DNA of 64,000 bases, taken from the NCBI GenBank assembly GCA_902168105.1, contig CABHOY010000091.1, forward strand, positions 62,001-126,000, given 5' to 3'. The notes under the pieces are model-generated. The model did no database searches. It was not told the DNA's origin and saw only the letters and a program-made list of their open reading frames with translations. Position 1 is the stretch's first letter; each line of letters begins with the position of its first letter. The DNA comes from an uncultured Flavihumibacter sp. Its GTDB lineage: Bacteria > Bacteroidota > Bacteroidia > Chitinophagales > Chitinophagaceae. Below, one piece after another: positions 1 through 7,934 of this stretch. Both the position numbers and the translations under genes were made by a program.

Positions 1-311
1 CCGTGGGCGGCCATAAATCGTGGAATAGTCATTATTTATTGTTTGAGTTCCCGTTGTGCGGGAGGGTTTTCTTTGCTCAGTACTTTAGGGAGAAGGGTTT
101 TCTTAAATCTAGTGAAAATAGTATAGAAATCCAAATGGGATGAGGGGTGAAAGGAGCATGTAAAATCCGCAGAAATATACCAGCAGTCAGGCGTTATGAA
201 TTAAATATAACTAACTATCTTAGTGGTCGCCATCCCTTTACCGCCCACCGCCCCCCTGAACGGGTGGCAGTAGAATGGCAAGCATTATTCCACGCTTCAA
301 AACAATTTTTC
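1..311. other. Left-edge region without a confident gene
   Basis: No convincing gene lies here. One reading frame (bases 3-142) is open from the window edge to a TGA and could be the last 46 codons of a gene starting outside the window, but no family is recognisable. A short inverted repeat (TCCCG at 49-53, CGGGA at 59-63) followed by a T-rich stretch to 73 could be a weak terminator, which would argue against that frame being coding. Bases 147-311 extend the next gene's frame upstream, but the encoded residues are basic and not membrane-like, so I treat them as leader. Confidence 0.3.
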
Positions 312-1040
312 ATGCAGCAATTTAAAATCTCCACAGAGGGAATTGATAAGATTATCAGCAATGCGCGTCTCCGGACAATCCTTACATGCCTTATTGGTTT
401 AACAGCTGGTGTAGTCATTTTCGCCAATAATTCACAGGACAAGGAAGGTACTACAGCGAGCTTACCATTTATTATCCCTTTTCTTCTTGCAGTAGCCGTT
501 TGGGCTTATCTGCGAGGTATTAAAAGACAAAAAGCACTACTGGCAACATTTACGATTGTGGTTAACGACCATACTATTTCACGGCAACAACTGAATACGA
601 CACCTGTATTAATTGACCGAAATGATATAAAAGAAATTATAAAAGACAAAAAAGGGAATTTAGTCATCAAGGGCGCTAAACGCGAAAACTTTATTAATGT
701 ACCTGCCCAGATCGATCATTTCGCCGAACTGGAAACTATACTTCATCAGATAAAACCAATATCTGAACGAAATCCCTATTCTATCATTGAAAGATATCCC
801 CTTCTTGCAGGACTGATTGCGGTTGCACTTATGCTAAGCGTCTACCTGTCGTCCAATAAGATCGTCGTTGGCATAACAGGAGCACTGCTACTGGCCATCA
901 TGACCTGGAGTTTTATTAATGTACAGAGGAATCCTCATATCGACGATAAAATAAAAAAACGTTTCTATTTTGTTTTATTGGTTATGGCCTCGATACTTGC
1001 CACGATGATTATGAAGCTGGGAGGATATATGGGGTATTAG
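312..1040 (+). CDS. Inner-membrane protein with PH-like soluble insert
   Basis: A 242-residue membrane protein of unknown function. I chose the internal ATG at 312 because the residues encoded from 147 are basic and unlike a membrane protein start. Two hydrophobic helices near the N-terminus (beginning ILTCLIGL and LPFIIPFLLAV) are followed by a soluble stretch of about 80 residues rich in beta-type pattern (ATFTIVVNDHTISR, then DIKEIIKDKKGNLVIKG). That layout resembles bacterial PH-like domains anchored in the membrane. Three more hydrophobic segments follow. A hairpin with a run of nine T lies about 25 bases past the stop. The gene stands alone, and its neighbour is on the other strand. The PH-like reading is inference from pattern, and no catalytic motif is visible. 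Confidence 0.65.
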   Translation: MQQFKISTEGIDKIISNARLRTILTCLIGLTAGVVIFANNSQDKEGTTASLPFIIPFLLAVAVWAYLRGIKRQKALLATFTIVVNDHTISRQQLNTTPVLIDRNDIKEIIKDKKGNLVIKGAKRENFINVPAQIDHFAELETILHQIKPISERNPYSIIERYPLLAGLIAVALMLSVYLSSNKIVVGITGALLLAIMTWSFINVQRNPHIDDKIKKRFYFVLLVMASILATMIMKLGGYMGY

Positions 1041-1063
1041 GATTTTTATTAGCAATCGATAAC

Positions 1064-1095
1064 AAAGGCGTTCATCACTGAGCGTCTTTTTTTTT
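1064..1095 (+). terminator. Rho-independent terminator
   Basis: An 8-bp stem with two G-T pairs (1064-1071 with 1082-1089) is followed by T at 1087-1095. It ends the membrane-protein gene that stops at 1040. Confidence 0.7.
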
Positions 1096-1228
1096 GCATG
1101 AAGAGATAGTTATCATGCGGCTGTTCGCGTTAACATCTAATTAAGACTTTAATTGATCAGCTCCATCTATCTTGCGCCCGGGACATGTTTTCACACAAAG
1201 TTCATGTCTCTTTATAACGTGAAACGAC

Positions 1229-1255
1229 AACCGGACATTCCTGTCCGGTTCTTTT
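1229..1255. terminator. Strong hairpin between convergent genes
   Basis: A perfect 9-bp stem, AACCGGACA with TGTCCGGTT, encloses a 4-base loop at 1229-1250 and is followed by CTTTT. It lies between convergent genes, so it may end transcription from either side. The T-run is clearer on the plus strand. Confidence 0.5.
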
Positions 1256-1301
1256 CCACTTAACATTTAACACGTTGATGATTGAGCCGGGTCTGCACTA
1301 T

Positions 1302-1751
1302 TTATCCCTCTATGGGCGGATCAGGTATTGGGTGTAGTTTATAGCCTATAATTCCCGCTATAGTGGCAAAGAGATAACAATATATCATGCCGTTATCTAC
1401 GTACTTCCTGTATTCCGTATGCTGTACAGTGTATAAGTAAAAGGGGATCACTGTCAGCACAATGCCCGCTAACACCAGTACGCCCTTTTTTATCAGCGGG
1501 TGGTACTTTAACCTGTTGGTCAGTTTTACTGCAACATATAGCAATGCGAAACAGGGTGCGGAGAAGAGCAGTCCGTAACATAACATGACTAAGAACATGA
1601 ACACAAATGCCGTGGCGCTGATCAGGCCCAGATCGATTAGAACAAATATGACAGGTCCCAGGGACGCACTTGTTAACCAGACTTTTAACGAATAGACAAA
1701 CTCGTTGGGTTTCAATTTTTCTGCGAAGATATCTTCTGTATCTGTAGACAT
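1302..1751 (-). CDS. Small four-helix membrane protein, unknown
   Basis: A 149-residue protein with about four hydrophobic helices: one starting near LGPVIFVLIDLGLI, one through FMFLVMLCYGLLF and the alanine-rich segment after it, one at GVLVLAGIVLTVIPFYLY, and one near IYCYLFATIAGIIGY. The N-terminus is acidic (MSTDTEDIFAEKLKPNEF) and the C-terminus is short and proline-rich. I do not recognise a family. The ATG at 1751 begins the hydrophilic head, and an overlapping frame on the same strand is clearly non-coding in character. The gene is monocistronic as far as can be seen, with hairpin sequence downstream. Function unknown. Confidence 0.6.
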   Translation of the reverse strand: MSTDTEDIFAEKLKPNEFVYSLKVWLTSASLGPVIFVLIDLGLISATAFVFMFLVMLCYGLLFSAPCFALLYVAVKLTNRLKYHPLIKKGVLVLAGIVLTVIPFYLYTVQHTEYRKYVDNGMIYCYLFATIAGIIGYKLHPIPDPPIEG

Positions 1752-2085
1752 AGTTATAAGGGTTGTTTTGGGTTATGCTCAAATATATATCATTCCGCTT
1801 ATACTGCCTTATTCCATACCAGCTAAGATGGCGAAGCGCAGGCGTTCAGGTGGTCGTGAGGTGGACCTGAACAGAAGGGGCGTAAATACTGTCAACTTTC
1901 CTGGTTTTTGGGGGAATGAAAGGCGGTTATGAGAGTTAGGCACGCGGTTACTGTTCGTTAACCAGGATTGTACAGGGGGAGCAACAGCAAAACAGGGCAG
2001 TTTCCGGGTTAACAGGCATGGATGTGCCAGGGGAAGGTACTTCCAGGCAATTTCTCAGGCTATATAAAATGATCTGTGAGGGAGG
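1752..2085. other. Intergenic region with one inverted repeat
   Basis: No gene is supported. The only structure I see is an 8-bp perfect inverted repeat, GTTCAGGT (1844-1851) with ACCTGAAC (1865-1872), separated by 13 bases. It could be a stem-loop at the 3' end of the gene that stops at 2086 or a protein-binding site. There is no T-run. Confidence 0.4.
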
Positions 2086-2946
2086 TTATTCGGGTAGTAG
2101 CAACCGGGGAGCAGTCGGTACAGCTCTTTTACGTTTGGGAAGTATTTGAATGGCCGGTGCACACCAGAAGCCGGGAAGTTTAGTTTTCAACTTCTTTACC
2201 TTCTTTTTTGCAGATGTTACTGGTGGTATTACACTGATAATATCTAAAGCAGATGCTGACTTGTTCTGAGATATATGCAATTCACCGTTTACTTCGTAAT
2301 ACGACTGTACCTGCAGCAAAATGCAGGTGATATCTTTGTTACAGGTGTTTAATGTAAACGTTACCTGGCGTTTTTCGTTACGTCTGATCAATACAGCTTC
2401 ACTGGCGATATGTGTGCTGGTATGATTAGCAAAGTTCACAGATAAAGCAATTGCTTTTATACTCAGGTGTGTAACACTGTTTAATGCTTTACTTCTGCTG
2501 AAGGATATTTCAGGAAGGGAAACAGTGATCTGATTATTGCTATTCCCGATAACCGGCGTTGCGTTTAACAGCCTGTCGATATTAGCTTCATTATTGAAGT
2601 TAAAGCCTTCCAGCAGGTGCATGTTCTTTCCTTCTATACGTTTATGACCAGGTCTATGGCCTATATCTGCCCATACCACCTCTCCCATTGCCTTGTTTAG
2701 GCTATTGATCAGGGTACCGCTGTCGTAATACAGCGTGTATTCCCGGAGGGCATCGCGCATCAGCTTCGCGCAATGGCTGGCGGTGCCAAAGTCCACTGCT
2801 GCGCTTTGGGTAGCGGCAGTTTGTCTGACTTCGTCCGGTGCATTGCGGACGAAATAGTTTGTTTTACCATGTTTGTTTTTCCGGGCGTAATAGATCTTAT
2901 CGCCTATTTTGCCGGATATGGGAAGAATCCCGGTTTGTTTACCCAT
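2086..2946 (-). CDS. Bacteroidota-type conserved hypothetical protein
   Basis: A 286-residue protein without signal peptide or membrane helix. The first 60 residues follow a template I associate with a recurring Bacteroidota hypothetical family: MGKQTGILPISGKIGDKIYY, then a lysine/glycine-rich hairpin, FVR, and a conserved-looking VRQTAATQSAAVDFGTAS stretch. The remainder is beta-rich and ends in a very basic tail (KKKVKKLKTKLPGFW then KRKRAV). No enzymatic motif is visible. Family members of this style often occur in several diverged copies per genome, but only one copy is present here. The gene has no operon partner. The start at 2946 is an ATG with the conserved motif immediately after it, so it is secure. 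Function unknown. Confidence 0.65.
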   Translation of the reverse strand: MGKQTGILPISGKIGDKIYYARKNKHGKTNYFVRNAPDEVRQTAATQSAAVDFGTASHCAKLMRDALREYTLYYDSGTLINSLNKAMGEVVWADIGHRPGHKRIEGKNMHLLEGFNFNNEANIDRLLNATPVIGNSNNQITVSLPEISFSRSKALNSVTHLSIKAIALSVNFANHTSTHIASEAVLIRRNEKRQVTFTLNTCNKDITCILLQVQSYYEVNGELHISQNKSASALDIISVIPPVTSAKKKVKKLKTKLPGFWCAPAIQILPKRKRAVPTAPRLLLPE

Positions 2947-3402
2947 CTGGTTATTTTTGAGGGTGTAAAGTTACGAAAAAGGCAGTGTATAAGAAACAAA
3001 ATATCAACCAGTTGTAATTCCATTCCCGGGTGAGTAATAAGCAATTCATTATTTGGGTGCCAAAAAACCACATCAAAGAGATAGACGTCGGTTATTCATG
3101 AATAACTTTCCGAATCGCGTCTCTTACGGAACTACTGTCTCTTTTGAAAGGTATAAGTTTCAGCTAAACTGCTGAACATATTCATGAAAATCCTTTTCCA
3201 AAATATCGCCGGCAATAAATTGCCGGATCATAGCTAAGCGTTACAGCACACTGTCAGCTCCAAACTCCGTAATAAATAGGCAAACATTTTTGCAGCGCCT
3301 ATTTTCTATCGGCCTTTCTATTTGAAATGGGCCCCAATTTGTAAATAGCTGAAAATTTCATACTATTACACTTCGCATCATTACATTTATCCTGTACCCG
3401 CA
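2947..3402. other. Intergenic region with two inverted repeats
   Basis: A divergent intergenic region of 456 bases between a minus-strand hypothetical gene and a plus-strand CPBP gene. It holds a perfect 16-bp palindrome at 3091-3106, nested in a longer imperfect inverted repeat of roughly 3077-3123, and a separate 7-bp hairpin CCGGCAA/TTGCCGG at 3209-3226. The rest is AT-rich. No small gene is supported. Confidence 0.5.
3091..3106. promoter_or_regulatory. 16-bp perfect palindrome, operator candidate
   Basis: The sequence GTTATTCATGAATAAC reads the same on both strands. Flanking TCGG and CCGA, and more distal AGAGA/TCTCT, extend a broken symmetry outward. It sits about 300 bases upstream of the CPBP gene and about 145 upstream of the divergent gene. 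That spacing allows a dimeric repressor site or a small stem-loop. No cognate regulator gene is adjacent. Confidence 0.4.
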
Positions 3403-4332
3403 ATGGCAAAGTCCCTTAAACAGTATTCCACTGCTATGCAGTTGGTCCTAATAATTAGCTTCTACATAGCATTTTTAGTATTGGAGATATTCTTATCCTA
3501 TATTGTATGCCCGCTACTTACAGGATATAATCTCGCTGAACTTCGAAACGCGGACATCTCCAGCCCAAGTGTAATTTTTACCTGGAAGGCAATAGCCTTT
3601 ATTGACCCTATTTTTGTGTTCCTGATACCGGCGTTACTCTTTTCCAGATTAATATCTCCACAACCGGTGGAATGCCTGAACATGAAAAAACCGGTCGAAC
3701 TTGGACAGACGTTATTTGTAATAGTTATCGTTCTGCTAATTATGCCGATGTTCGGTATTTTATATGACTGGAATTATACCTGGGGCATAGCTCAATCGTC
3801 AATACGGCAATCGGAGAATATGCTTGCCGTCTCAACTATGTTATTGGAAATGCCTACAGTCGGGCATTTATTCATTAACCTGTTGTTGTTTGCATTGGTA
3901 CCTGCGATAGCGAGAGAATGTTTTTTCCGGGGCGTACTGCAACGTATATTTACAAATATGCTACCCAAAACACCCTGGCTGGCGATTATTATAACTGCTG
4001 TTCTTCACGGCGTATCGTATTTTCAATGGCAATGGTTTGCTCCGGCGATATTTATCAGTACTCTGTTTGGGTGCATTTACTACTTCACTGAAAATCTCTG
4101 GCTGGCTATTCTGGGCAACTTTGTTTCTACTTCGCTAAAATGCTTTCAATCGTACTTTTTACAAAGGGGGTGGTCAAATGAAGATCCTTTTTATCCTTCT
4201 GCGACACCCTGGTACGCGGCGCTTATATCTCTCCTTCTAACTGCTGCACTGTTATGGTATTTCCGCAAAAGAATTCCTAAGCCGGTTACCAAAATAGCAT
4301 ATCAGGAAGAGGTTGAGTCAATAGGAAAATAG
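3403..4332 (+). CDS. CPBP-family intramembrane protease-like protein
   Basis: A 309-residue multi-pass membrane protein of the CPBP (CAAX protease / bacteriocin-processing, ABI) superfamily. About eight hydrophobic segments are visible. The family signature is in the C-terminal half: ARECFFRGVLQRIF corresponds to the EExxxR motif, and ITAVLHGVSYF to the second motif with its conserved His. A further Asn appears in LGNFVSTSLK. The canonical first Glu of the EE pair is replaced by Arg, leaving only the second Glu of the ExxxR core, so protease activity is possible but not assured. Bacterial members process peptides or give bacteriocin self-immunity. Nothing nearby identifies a substrate. A hydrophilic tail follows the last helix. 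The gene is isolated, with intergenic regions on both sides. Confidence 0.8.
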   Translation: MAKSLKQYSTAMQLVLIISFYIAFLVLEIFLSYIVCPLLTGYNLAELRNADISSPSVIFTWKAIAFIDPIFVFLIPALLFSRLISPQPVECLNMKKPVELGQTLFVIVIVLLIMPMFGILYDWNYTWGIAQSSIRQSENMLAVSTMLLEMPTVGHLFINLLLFALVPAIARECFFRGVLQRIFTNMLPKTPWLAIIITAVLHGVSYFQWQWFAPAIFISTLFGCIYYFTENLWLAILGNFVSTSLKCFQSYFLQRGWSNEDPFYPSATPWYAALISLLLTAALLWYFRKRIPKPVTKIAYQEEVESIGK

Positions 4333-4723
4333 CAGGCAATGATATTTCCAAAATATACTACCTTCGTATTCAAATAACTATTAACACCCCGTAATTAACC
4401 ACTTTATTTCTCTTTTTGAATTTGCTACCATTATAATCCGCATTAAGGACGGATACACCTTTTATCACTAAACAACTGATCTGTTACTATGTAGTAGACT
4501 TGACTTTTATTGCCATATTCCATGTCCATGAATAATTTTGTCATGCGCAGAGAGAGTTATGCCCTGTATTTATCACCAGGCAGCAACCAGATCCCCAGTA
4601 TTGATTTCAAAATAGCCAATTACCAATAGTACGGCCATTACTTAGAAGAGATCACACCAAACATTTCACCTGACAACTTCATCTTATCATCTTGTCCCCA
4701 TCCCGGACAACAACCTTCCTCTA
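4333..4723. other. AT-rich intergenic region, nothing clear
   Basis: 391 bases without a supported gene. A 35-codon frame (4522-4629) opens with ATG, but nothing marks it as coding. No convincing hairpin or exact promoter box was found. The promoter of the CotH-like gene must lie here. Confidence 0.35.
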
Positions 4724-6277
4724 ATGATAAAGAATATCTACATTTTAATGCTGTTACTGACAGGATTATCAGCGTGTAAAAAAGATGTTGCACTTGTTCT
4801 TCCGAGAGACGAAACCGTAGCAGAGACCCCGTCTGCAGCAAAAGACATATTCAAGTTCAGGTTTGAGTCAAAAAATAATGCGGCGCAATTGCTGAAGGAT
4901 GTGGAATGCCAGGTTTATACAGATCGCATTGTTGGGTTCGTGCCTTATCTCAGTTCTAGTAAAGCACTGGTTGCTACGTTTAATTCGAGCGGCGTGAAAG
5001 TAGCAGTAAATGGGATCGTACAGCAAAGCGGCATCACGTTGAACGACTTCAATAAACCTGTCACCTTTACCGTGACGGCGGCTAATGCTACCACGAAGAC
5101 CTACCAGGTAGAGATATATACGTTCACCGGTTTACCCATCCTTTATCTGGAGACGGAAGCTCCGGTTGTCTCAAAGGATGATTATGTGAAAGGGAAGATG
5201 ACGGTTGATGCCAATTCAAAATATCCGCAGCCTGTTACCACTATGCAGATGGAAATGAGGGGCAGGGGTAACAGCACATGGACCATGCCTAAAAAACCTT
5301 TCAGGATCAAGCTGGATACTAAGGCGGAACTGTTGGGGATGCCTGCTGCGAAGAAATGGGTATTGCTGGCCAATTTCGCAGACAAAACGCTTATGAGGAA
5401 TTACCTGGCGCTGGAGATCTCCAGAAGATTTGAAGCGGTCTTTACCCCAAGAGCAAGGTTTGTAGAGGTGATACTGAACGGTGAATATCTCGGTAATTAT
5501 CTGCTGACCGACCAGGTGGAAGTCGGGCCGACGAGGATCAATATTCCGGAGTTAAAAAAGACTTCACCGGACAGTGAGGTAAGCGGTGGTTATTTACTGG
5601 AAGTAGATGAACGGCTGGATGAGACGGTGTGGTTCAGATCATTATTACAGGTGGCTTTCACGGTAAAATCGCCCGAGGAGATCACGGCTAAACAACTCGA
5701 CTATATTAAAAATTACGTGCAGCAGGTAGAGAATACATTATATAGCCCCGAGTTCGCTCATCCTACAACTGGGTATAGTAAATACCTCAATATAGAGACC
5801 TTTATCAACTGGTACCTCGTGAATGAACTGCTCAAAAATAATGATGCCGTTTTCTATAGCAGCGTTTTCCTGTATAAGGACCGTAATGCTAAACTATCGA
5901 TGGGGCCAGTATGGGACTTTGACCTGGCCGTTGGCAACGTTACCTACAACGGGAATAACTTGCCGGAGGGCTGGTGGGTGAAGAATGCCGTATGGATGAA
6001 CCGGCTATTCGACGATCCTGTTTTTGTGCAGAAAGTGAAGGCCAGATGGAATTTACTGAAAGGCGCCCAGGTCGCTACGCTGTACAATTTCATTAATACA
6101 ACTGCGGAAGAATTAAAAAATTCACAACGGGAAAACTTTAATAAGTGGGAATTGTTATATAATTACACGTGGCCCAATACTGTTTCACTAGGTTCCTATG
6201 ATTCAGAGGTACAGTATATGAAAGATTGGCTCTCAAAAAGAATTAAATGGATGGATACTGAAATAAATAAGTTGTAA
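4724..6277 (+). CDS. CotH kinase family lipoprotein
   Basis: A 517-residue predicted lipoprotein (lipobox LSAC, Cys at about residue 18). After a linker comes an Ig/cadherin-like domain of roughly 90 residues (FKFRFESKNNAAQLL to TKTYQVEI). The CotH kinase domain follows: MEMRGRGNSTW, PFRIKL, YLGNYLLTDQVEVG and the late GPVWDFDLAVGN, whose WDFD carries the metal-binding Asp of the family. CotH proteins are atypical secreted protein kinases; Bacillus CotH phosphorylates spore-coat proteins. Bacteroidota carry many exported homologues whose substrates are unknown. This gene precedes the DUF4402/chaperone/usher-like cluster in the same direction with about 170 bases between them, so a link to that cluster is possible but unproven. 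The start ATG leads directly into the lipoprotein signal. Confidence 0.88.
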   Translation: MIKNIYILMLLLTGLSACKKDVALVLPRDETVAETPSAAKDIFKFRFESKNNAAQLLKDVECQVYTDRIVGFVPYLSSSKALVATFNSSGVKVAVNGIVQQSGITLNDFNKPVTFTVTAANATTKTYQVEIYTFTGLPILYLETEAPVVSKDDYVKGKMTVDANSKYPQPVTTMQMEMRGRGNSTWTMPKKPFRIKLDTKAELLGMPAAKKWVLLANFADKTLMRNYLALEISRRFEAVFTPRARFVEVILNGEYLGNYLLTDQVEVGPTRINIPELKKTSPDSEVSGGYLLEVDERLDETVWFRSLLQVAFTVKSPEEITAKQLDYIKNYVQQVENTLYSPEFAHPTTGYSKYLNIETFINWYLVNELLKNNDAVFYSSVFLYKDRNAKLSMGPVWDFDLAVGNVTYNGNNLPEGWWVKNAVWMNRLFDDPVFVQKVKARWNLLKGAQVATLYNFINTTAEELKNSQRENFNKWELLYNYTWPNTVSLGSYDSEVQYMKDWLSKRIKWMDTEINKL

Positions 6278-6337
6278 TTTCGGGTAAGAACATATCCTAC
6301 GGGAATCGCTCCCTGTCAATAAGAATGCAATAAGTAC

Positions 6338-6369
6338 CCTGCGCCGGGAATCGCAGGTCGTTATTTTCC
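6338..6369 (+). terminator. Weak terminator-like hairpin
   Basis: A 6-bp stem, CCTGCG (6338-6343) with CGCAGG (6352-6357), is followed by TCGTTATTTT. It would separate the CotH-like gene from the DUF4402 cluster. The stem is short, so the call is tentative. Confidence 0.35.
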
Positions 6370-6443
6370 AACCTCACTCACCTCATCAGATCGTATTCCG
6401 GTCTGCAATACCTCTTTTACCCTAACATTTAAATAAAGAAAGA

Positions 6444-6959
6444 ATGAAAAGAATACCCATGCTTTTCGTTGCCACGTTAACATTGGCATGCCTGGCAACA
6501 ACTGTCCGCGGACAGGAAACCGCGTCGGCAACAGCAACTGCGACCATCGTCACTCCTATCAGCATCGTCAAGGACGTTGATATGGACTTTGGTAATGTGG
6601 CCGTACAATCTACTACTGCCGGCACGGTAGTGCTTAGTCCTGCCGGAAACCGTACTGCCACGGGTGGCGTAACGTTACCAACTGCTGCGGGAACGGTAAC
6701 TGCCGCTTCCTTCACGGTAAGTGGTACTGCGAGCTATACGTACACTATTACGTTACCGTCAACTCCGTTAACAATTACCAGTGGCGCAAACACGATGACT
6801 GTTACGACTTTCACCAGCGACCCTACGCCTACCGGCACATTGGCAGTGGGTGGAACGCAGACCCTGAATGTTGGCGCAACGCTGAATGTAAGCGCCGCAC
6901 AACCTGCAGGGACCTACGTTTCGGCTACTCCCTTCGACGTAACTGTTAACTACAACTAG
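6444..6959 (+). CDS. DUF4402 secreted protein, pilin-like candidate
   Basis: A 171-residue exported protein with a signal peptide ending near VRG-QE. The mature part has the DUF4402 pattern: repeated alternating Thr/Val/Ala strands, ATATIVTPISIVKDVDMDFG near the N-terminus, a central GTVVLSP and RTATGGVTLP, and a C-terminal PAGTYVSATPFDVTVNYN. DUF4402 proteins are small immunoglobulin-like beta proteins, often beside PapD-like chaperones. Here the next gene is such a chaperone, which suggests this is a structural subunit handed over in the periplasm. The leader upstream of the ATG is A-rich (AAATAAAGAAAGA), typical of Bacteroidota. A stem-loop lies between this gene and the chaperone. Subunit role is inference from context. 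Confidence 0.8.
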   Translation: MKRIPMLFVATLTLACLATTVRGQETASATATATIVTPISIVKDVDMDFGNVAVQSTTAGTVVLSPAGNRTATGGVTLPTAAGTVTAASFTVSGTASYTYTITLPSTPLTITSGANTMTVTTFTSDPTPTGTLAVGGTQTLNVGATLNVSAAQPAGTYVSATPFDVTVNYN

Positions 6960-6980
6960 TAGCCCTTTTTTCCCCAAAAG

Positions 6981-7017
6981 GCCCTCCCCGGTATTGTCAT
7001 AGTAGCCGGGCAGGGGC
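6981..7017 (+). promoter_or_regulatory. Intercistronic GC-rich stem-loop
   Basis: An imperfect GC-rich hairpin (left arm 6981-6991, right arm 7006-7017, about ten pairs around a small bulge) lies between the DUF4402 stop and the chaperone start. No T-run follows, so it looks more like an mRNA-stabilising or attenuating element than a full terminator. Confidence 0.45.
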
Positions 7018-7045
7018 TTATTGGGCCTTATTCTCAAAAATACTT

Positions 7046-7873
7046 ATGCGCCATATCCATTATCTGATAATTATTACTTTGTTATCTCCCCTCCTTTCAT
7101 CTGCACAGGGTAATCTTTTGATCACGCCTATGAGGGTTGTTTTCGAGGGACAGAAGAAAATACAGGAGCTTAATCTTGCCAATACCGGCCGGGACACGGC
7201 GCGGTACCTGATCTCTCTTATTGAAATACGCATGAACAGCAATGGTAGTTTTGAAAAGATCAGTGAGCCGGATTCGGGACAACTGTTTGCCAGTAAGTTC
7301 CTGCGCCTCTTTCCCAGAAGCGTGACCCTTGCTCCCGGCGAGGCGCAACTGGTGAAAGTGCAGCTTACCAGGACAGGGCAGTTACAGGAAGGTGAATACC
7401 GCTCACATATTTATTTCAGATCGGTACCCGATACGAGGGTACAGGGAGAACCAGCCAGGCCTAAAGATTCGACGAGTATTTCTGTTACGCTGACGCCCGT
7501 TTTCGGTATCAGTATCCCTGTGATCATCAGGACCGGCCCTCCTGCAATGCAGGTAAGCCTGACAGATATTTCTATTGCAACACCTGAGAATATTCCTCCC
7601 CGCCTGGATATGGTACTGCGCCGTAGCGGGAAGCATTCTGTTTATGGGGACATCAGCATCGACCATGTTTCAGAAAAAGGTAAAATAACGACGGTAGGTA
7701 TTGTAAAAGGCATTGCTGTATATACACCGAATCCACTCAGGCAATTTCATATGGAGCTCGATAAAAAACCGGGTGTTAATTATCACCATGGCAAATTAAG
7801 GATCACATATACCGCTCCCTCGAAAGGAGCCGCACCCGATCCGCTGGCACAGGCTGAGTTGCAACTGCATTGA
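7046..7873 (+). CDS. PapD-like periplasmic chaperone
   Basis: A 275-residue exported protein (signal peptide to about residue 20, ending SSAQG). The first mature strand, LLITPMRVVFEG, matches the G1/A1 region of pilus chaperones, with Arg30 in the position of the conserved subunit-anchoring Arg. Further hallmarks are LNLANTGRDTARYLISL, SKFLRLFPRSVTLAPGEAQLVKVQLTR and EGEYRSHIYFRSV, followed by ISIPVIIRTGPP at the end of the first Ig domain. A second beta domain completes the two-Ig architecture. In chaperone-usher systems such proteins cap subunits and deliver them to an outer-membrane usher. Its neighbours here are two DUF4402 proteins and an usher-like protein. The gene is somewhat longer than typical PapD proteins (about 230-250 residues). 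Confidence 0.82.
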   Translation: MRHIHYLIIITLLSPLLSSAQGNLLITPMRVVFEGQKKIQELNLANTGRDTARYLISLIEIRMNSNGSFEKISEPDSGQLFASKFLRLFPRSVTLAPGEAQLVKVQLTRTGQLQEGEYRSHIYFRSVPDTRVQGEPARPKDSTSISVTLTPVFGISIPVIIRTGPPAMQVSLTDISIATPENIPPRLDMVLRRSGKHSVYGDISIDHVSEKGKITTVGIVKGIAVYTPNPLRQFHMELDKKPGVNYHHGKLRITYTAPSKGAAPDPLAQAELQLH

Positions 7874-7934
7874 TCTGCGACTGCATTTATCCGGCTATGC
7901 AGTAGCGTACGCCGGTAGATAATATTCAACGCAC

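Noticed and set aside
3..142. Open frame at the left edge as the end of an unseen gene
   Set aside because: No recognisable protein, and a hairpin with T-rich tail lies inside it.
4522..4629. Small ATG-started frame of 35 codons upstream of the CotH-like gene
   Set aside because: No ribosome-site, family or conservation evidence is available from this sequence alone.
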